The notes under the pieces were generated by a model that was not told the origin of the DNA, did no database searches, and was given only the letters and a program-made list of their open reading frames with translations. A stretch of DNA of 64,000 nucleotides from a virus. Positions within the stretch are counted from its first letter, which is position 1; each line of letters starts with the position of its first letter. A program made the translations under genes and the position numbers. Below are positions 61,201 through 64,000 of this stretch, in pieces. The stretch lies in the IMG/VR virus record IMGVR_UViG_3300032285_001029, positions 1 to 64,000 of that record; one strand, given 5' to 3'.

Positions 61201-64000
61201 AGATTGAATGCGTGTTAACGAGGCCACAGTCTTTGCTTTATCATTAACTAATGCACTGTTTGCTGTTTTTGGTCGAACAACTGTGCTACGTAATTCGTCA
61301 CCAATAACTGCTGTATATGCTGGAACAACCACAGGAAGAACTTCATCATAAGTTCCAGTTTTAACAAATACCGATGTATTCGGTGTAGTTGCCGTAGGAA
61401 TTGCAGCCGTAGAACCTTTACTTAGCCCTGTTGTTACAATTGAGACTAACGATTGTGCTAATGTAGTTGATCCAGTTTCTGCTGTATAACTTGTATTAAT
61501 CTGTTGATATGCTGTATTACCTGCACTAACACCATTTAATGATTGATAATTTACTGGTGCAGTATTTGCAAGCACGTTACCAATAATTATTGATAGATAA
61601 TTTAATGCACCAATAAATTGTGTAACTTGATAACCAACATTGGTATTAACATACGTAGTTCCAGTTGAATCAAAATAAGCGATTGCTGCAGTTACAGTTT
61701 TATAGTTACCATTGTGTCCAATGTCCCAAATTACTGCATCAAGTACTAGTCCTGCATCTCTGGCTATTTCGTTACTTAATGATGTATAGAATGATACTGT
61801 TGCAGTACCAGTGCCGCCGGCTGTTACTGCTGACCCACCATAACTAGCTGCTACTGTAAAACTAGTATCTGGGGAAATTGTTTTTATATAATAAGTTACT
61901 GAATTACTAATAGGATTGCCATTGATTGTTAAACTACCAGTTTGTGAACTAAATCTTACTGGCATACCTACGTTAAGTCCTGCTGTGCTTGCTGTAGTAA
62001 ACGAACTACCACTAGTTCCTGTAACAGATGCTTTATATGTATACGTTACATAGTTATAAGTTTCCTGCATTAAAAACTGTTTATTAATTTTTAATAAAAA
62101 TTGTGCTTGAGGGTTTAAATAGCCATCTTCAACTTGTTTTAATGCATATTTTAATGTTGCCCATGGAACATCAATCGTTGCTCCATTAGTTGGATAAGGG
62201 CTATCTGTTCCGGTAGGGCCTACGAATACTACATCATTAATAAATCCATAATTACCCCATACTGGATATCCGTTAGATACACGTAAAATTTGACCATTTG
62301 TGCCTACTGGAAGTCTTGTAGGACCAGTTGGACCATAATACACCATATCGCCTTGTGTAGTTAAAGTCGATGTCTCTGCTCCTGCTGACAGTAGATTCCA
62401 ATAGAATCCTACAGTGTCATTATCTGGACGATTTGCAGTGATAGATAAGTGTGCTCGTTGACTTATGTAACTGTTAACACCAAATGTTGCAATATCGCCT
62501 TGAACATAGTTTATGCCAGTTGACCAAGTTGCACTGATACCACTGTAAGTAAACAAATTAACAGCACTACCTGATACAGAAGAAACTGTAATAGTAATAT
62601 CATTTGCAGGACTTAGGCCACCGACGTCTGTACCAAGAATCTTGATAATATCATTAGCTGAATAGTTAGATCCATTACTAGTTTTTGTTAATGTATATGT
62701 AGTTCCTGATCTTAATACAGTAAACTGAACACCACTAGCAGCGACGTTGCCTACAGTAACATTAGTAGTAGATACACCTGTGTATGTTTGAGGACTATTG
62801 ACCCACTGCAAACCAGAATTTAATCTTGCCCACACAGTGCTCTTAGGAGGAGCATACTGTGCATAAGTTGCAATTGTTTGCCCGCTTAATGTTGATGAAA
62901 TATCTAATACAGATCCGCCTATTGTTGTGCTTATCTGTATTGTTCCGGATCCAGAAGATCCTGTGACAGCAGTAATATAATAATTAGTTGATCCAGCTAC
63001 ACCAGCAAAACTTGATGCAAATTGTATCATCATGTCTGCTGCTAGTCCTGATACTTCACTAACTGTAATAGTGTCTGCAGATGAATTAGTCGCTGTTGCA
63101 GTTATACTATAAGCAGTTGAGTCTAATATAGAAACATAAGTGTAACCGTGTAAATTAACTACTTTTCCTACGGTATAACTAGTCTGTATGCTCCATTCAC
63201 CTGAATATAACAATCCTTGTGTTAATACAGCCCATTTACTTGTGTCTGTAGGCAGATAGTTTAGATTGTTACTTTTAGCAATGTAAGTATTTCCACCGTA
63301 TGTAACAACATCGCCTTGAATATAGTTCGATGAATTATTCCATTGATTTGCGTATTCAATACCATTAGTGAATATAGCAAACTTGGCTGCATCTATTGTT
63401 GTGCCGGTAGATGTATGATATGTTGTACAAATCCATAAATTCGCACCGTATTTGACAACATCATTGAGTCTATATCTAACCGATGATCCACTCCAAGCCC
63501 CAGCATAATAGACACCAGCATTAAAAACTGTCCAACTTCCTATATCGGATTCTAAACCCGATGCAATTGTTGCAGCAGAAGTATGATAAGTTGAGCAATA
63601 GTAACTGATACCACCGTAGGTTACTATATCTCCTAGATGATAAATGGTGCTTGGTTGCCAATCTCCGGTGTTATAAAATCCTTCTACAAATGTATTCCAT
63701 TTATCTGAATCATCTTCTAGACCTAATGTAGTTGTTGTAGCCGAAGTATGAGCGGTATTACAATAATAAATTATACCGTCATTTTTGACTATATCACCAA
63801 AGTTATATAGTGTTGTAGGTGTCCAATCGCCCCGCCATTGAATACCATCCGAAATAATGCTCCATTTATTAAGATTGAAATCAGTAATGAACAATCCCGC
63901 AGCAACATGACTAATTCTACAAATATAAGTCTTGCCGCCATTAGTAACAACATCATCTACAAGATATTGATTACTTGCAGTCCAATTTCCTTGATATACA
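55276..64000 (-). CDS. Giant multidomain virion fibre protein, N-terminus beyond the window
   Basis: At least 2907 residues; the frame stays open to the right edge, and the TTG at 63894 is not a convincing start. From the N-terminal side: seven or so CBM5/12-like repeats of about 46 residues (DWxPxxxYxxGDIVxxxGxxYYCxxxH), a parallel-beta or pectin-lyase-like middle (VPAYTAVIGDELRSTVVRP; VEAVSVFSYYNYAGYLAELGG), GxGYTSxPTVT repeats, and a propeller-like region of repeats W..VAYGNGRFVAL...SIDG..W. The C-terminus has NIVPTQKAIKSYI. It resembles the giant VrlC-type structural proteins of cyanophages (recollection). A host-recognition or long-fibre role is likely. Confidence 0.8.
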   Translation of the reverse strand, partial: VYQGNWTASNQYLVDDVVTNGGKTYICRISHVAAGLFITDFNLNKWSIISDGIQWRGDWTPTTLYNFGDIVKNDGIIYYCNTAHTSATTTTLGLEDDSDKWNTFVEGFYNTGDWQPSTIYHLGDIVTYGGISYYCSTYHTSAATIASGLESDIGSWTVFNAGVYYAGAWSGSSVRYRLNDVVKYGANLWICTTYHTSTGTTIDAAKFAIFTNGIEYANQWNNSSNYIQGDVVTYGGNTYIAKSNNLNYLPTDTSKWAVLTQGLLYSGEWSIQTSYTVGKVVNLHGYTYVSILDSTAYSITATATNSSADTITVSEVSGLAADMMIQFASSFAGVAGSTNYYITAVTGSSGSGTIQISTTIGGSVLDISSTLSGQTIATYAQYAPPKSTVWARLNSGLQWVNSPQTYTGVSTTNVTVGNVAASGVQFTVLRSGTTYTLTKTSNGSNYSANDIIKILGTDVGGLSPANDITITVSSVSGSAVNLFTYSGISATWSTGINYVQGDIATFGVNSYISQRAHLSITANRPDNDTVGFYWNLLSAGAETSTLTTQGDMVYYGPTGPTRLPVGTNGQILRVSNGYPVWGNYGFINDVVFVGPTGTDSPYPTNGATIDVPWATLKYALKQVEDGYLNPQAQFLLKINKQFLMQETYNYVTYTYKASVTGTSGSSFTTASTAGLNVGMPVRFSSQTGSLTINGNPISNSVTYYIKTISPDTSFTVAASYGGSAVTAGGTGTATVSFYTSLSNEIARDAGLVLDAVIWDIGHNGNYKTVTAAIAYFDSTGTTYVNTNVGYQVTQFIGALNYLSIIIGNVLANTAPVNYQSLNGVSAGNTAYQQINTSYTAETGSTTLAQSLVSIVTTGLSKGSTAAIPTATTPNTSVFVKTGTYDEVLPVVVPAYTAVIGDELRSTVVRPKTANSALVNDKAKTVASLTRIQSVLTNLISNSTVTPTTGNTQTQIKTLAAGDTGSYASPSFSASAVTAGSPGYITVADTSALTVGMPVVFSGTGTMATGAGITMGTTYYVKTIISSGTFSITTATPVADASTAVTLTSQTGGTLTVTYGYSAVASTVNNSTVMYNIVNSGLGSVPSLVMPWPVGYNTSSVTNTAYTTTGNATGVSTGYGYGAQQVIQNYNFLQANCDQYLSNNYSTIRTALTSTNVKAMVGRVLDGIVYDMIYGGNSQSNIAGSEYYSYTVFTIQVTSQTAAQCKTAMAAMYNELKSEISTVITKGSVSAPAGQVTYTQVTGGTAGSANAASFAQDRVTNVVNWINNGTADTAVAFYSAGATTLLNTAYAAVVERLSEIQSDGVVWVQKYYPSLSFNSATCSRDVGYIATAIANDLTYSSNAASAIAARRYYAYSVGFTNTSAQTVISSQKTAELGMINFLLNKIKPIAGVGAVARASSIIDDIIYYANGTQFISGQNVQYAGTLTYSTSLSTTKGAEIIRANKEFLAYEASAYITQSYGGTVSSLAITNNLINTSSAHNFVAGDPVVFTGTSAGGITTGTTYYVLAANLASTAFSVTATQGSTTAVTITSNVSSPSLTVRYSFSGTTCRQYIRDWVDAIVYDMQYPGNYRSLRTADLYLNDINGSLLSNMFLLRNATGLRNMTLSGLTGSLSAANSYGTKRPTAGAYASLDPGFGPNDSNAWIYARSPYAQNLSVFGTGCIGQKIDGALHAGGNRSIVSNDYTTIISDGIGIWCTGHNSLVEAVSVFSYYNYAGYLAELGGRIRATNGNSSYGTYGVIAEGVDSTETPIYATLNNHASQAYITNVFTDGSNKVLRLEYQNAGTNYSNAAYTISGTGYNAAAIGDEFRDNAVFETRLTDNGDATTTSVGGTSYVTAASTAQTGDRVSITVSAADTSLSTAYVGMRINITAGTGVGQTAAILTYSNGSKVATVYKESFTTLTITATTQGSPSTVTVASTATLYVTMPFYVATTVGGLTAGVVYYVQAIASATTFNVSATSGGAALTTAITTTTAQSVTFYAAGWDHVVPGTTISATLDLTTTYLIEPRITYTGPGFTSTALTVPSAAYTDVTFGAGAYVAINTSGTVTAYSTNGTSWGSAGAVTNTTWMGIQYGGGEGATATAVVGGLGGSGAVLTAVLGSGATAGQVVSVTVVNGGAGYTTSPSIAFTAVSGGSGATATAVVLNGAITQVTVTVGGSSYGVAPTVAARTDIITSITVNTYGKNYTTAPTVTVSGGGSSNQATATATLSNNGVASIAVGNNGGTGYTSQPTVTIVDTNAKFIAVPASGGAAASYQTLANLGSSWSTGSGNVPAGTYADITFGVQGGGPVWMAVGGAGTASITANGNTWTTTAITSLGAGTWSGVAFGNSIFVAVATGSQTTAVYTAGVWAAGGNMPTSTTWTSIAYGNGRFVALAASGAVAYSIDGAGATWTAAPSCSGATTSILSSSLTWTRVAYGQGLFIAIAQGTSTCATSPDGINWTLRTLSGSINWKGIVFGSISNYPMWASVANTSGTAATSIFTGATAQGRMKAASGAITEIRMIEPGSGYPYGSITATTTSTNVITTSSTRNLADSQPIEFTGLDSYGLITNTTYYVIGSTIVTNTSFKVSATAGSATAVSLSTGTGLTASYRAGPIITQTDPNKVKTASTRVRMGVGALANPTFSNRGTANTAAVASVSGDGYSDLYQPSTFISISGLYSQPTAGANVQFASIPNTWFKLVSVTNLLGSLGNYTATFQINPSLSVANAPAHGDTITTRLKYSQVRLTGHDFLYIGTGNQVTTNYPNVDTTTAITANQTYANVGGRVFFTSTDQDGNFNVGNLFGVQQATGTATLNASAFNLSGLQSLQLGSVSVGVASAVITQFSTDPYFTANSDNIVPTQKAIKSYITSQIGGGQSQLNVNTLTAGVIYVAGNTISTTSGGQIKVTAKMNFTGGIDGAPVAMGFFMQR

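Noticed and set aside
63894-63896. TTG as start of the giant fibre
   Set aside because: The frame stays open upstream to the window edge, and the upstream residues complete another copy of the CBM-like repeat, so the gene continues beyond the window.
1-64000. tRNA genes, integrase, attachment sites, photosynthesis genes or reverse transcriptase (diversity-generating element)
   Set aside because: None was found by eye on either strand. The tropism-determinant-like N-terminus at 778-1299 suggested a diversity-generating cassette, but no reverse transcriptase or template repeat is present nearby.

Overview
The window is a 64-kb piece of an AT-rich contractile-tailed phage genome of the T4 superfamily. 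The evidence is a nearly complete set of T4 core proteins: gp41 helicase, gp61 primase, UvsW, UvsX, gp32, terminase gp17 and gp16, head-completion gp4, tail tube gp19, sheath gp18, neck gp13 and gp14, tail terminator gp15 and dNMP kinase gp1. Many small conserved proteins between them (C2H2-type zinc-finger protein, the protein after UvsX, the small proteins around UvsW) look like those of marine and freshwater exo-T-even phages such as cyanophages and pelagiphages rather than enteric T4. No photosynthesis gene, tRNA, integrase or CRISPR array was seen, and the host cannot be read from this window.

Layout. (1) 1-4.9 kb, accessory end: an edge-truncated low-complexity gene with two + strand terminators, a small tropism-type fibre protein, a DUF2061 membrane protein, a DUF6492-like glycosyltransferase, and a protein-kinase-like gene with a small partner; both of these last two start with possible capsid-targeting peptides. 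(2) 4.9-13.7 kb: four large fibre or adhesin genes. (3) 13.7-16.3 kb: helicase and primase. (4) 16.3-26.8 kb: one structural gene, then a tightly overlapping replication/recombination cluster (mini-DnaE-like protein, zinc-finger protein, 2OG oxygenase, UvsW, UvsX, gp32). (5) 27-38.7 kb: DNA packaging, head completion, tail tube and sheath. (6) 38.7-44.9 kb: HNH protein, dNMP kinase, neck proteins gp13 and gp14 transcribed divergently, gp15 and a Nudix hydrolase. (7) 44.9-64 kb: a tandemly duplicated pair of LamG adhesin plus small structural protein, three small fibre-type genes and a giant multidomain fibre that runs off the right edge.

Most genes are on the - strand, so transcription mostly runs from high to low coordinates. 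T4-type late promoter octamers (TATAAATA, GATAAATA) lie before several structural genes, and a good sigma70-type promoter lies inside the recombination cluster. Several hairpins, two with UUCG loops, end transcription units.

The points most worth following are: the near absence of GA, GG, TC and CC dinucleotides in the first 600 bases; a 188-residue protein that keeps the three DnaE-type catalytic aspartates; a kinase-like protein that may be packaged in the capsid; an I-TevI-like RNA switch placed before a late fibre gene; and a palindromic double late promoter between gp13 and gp14.
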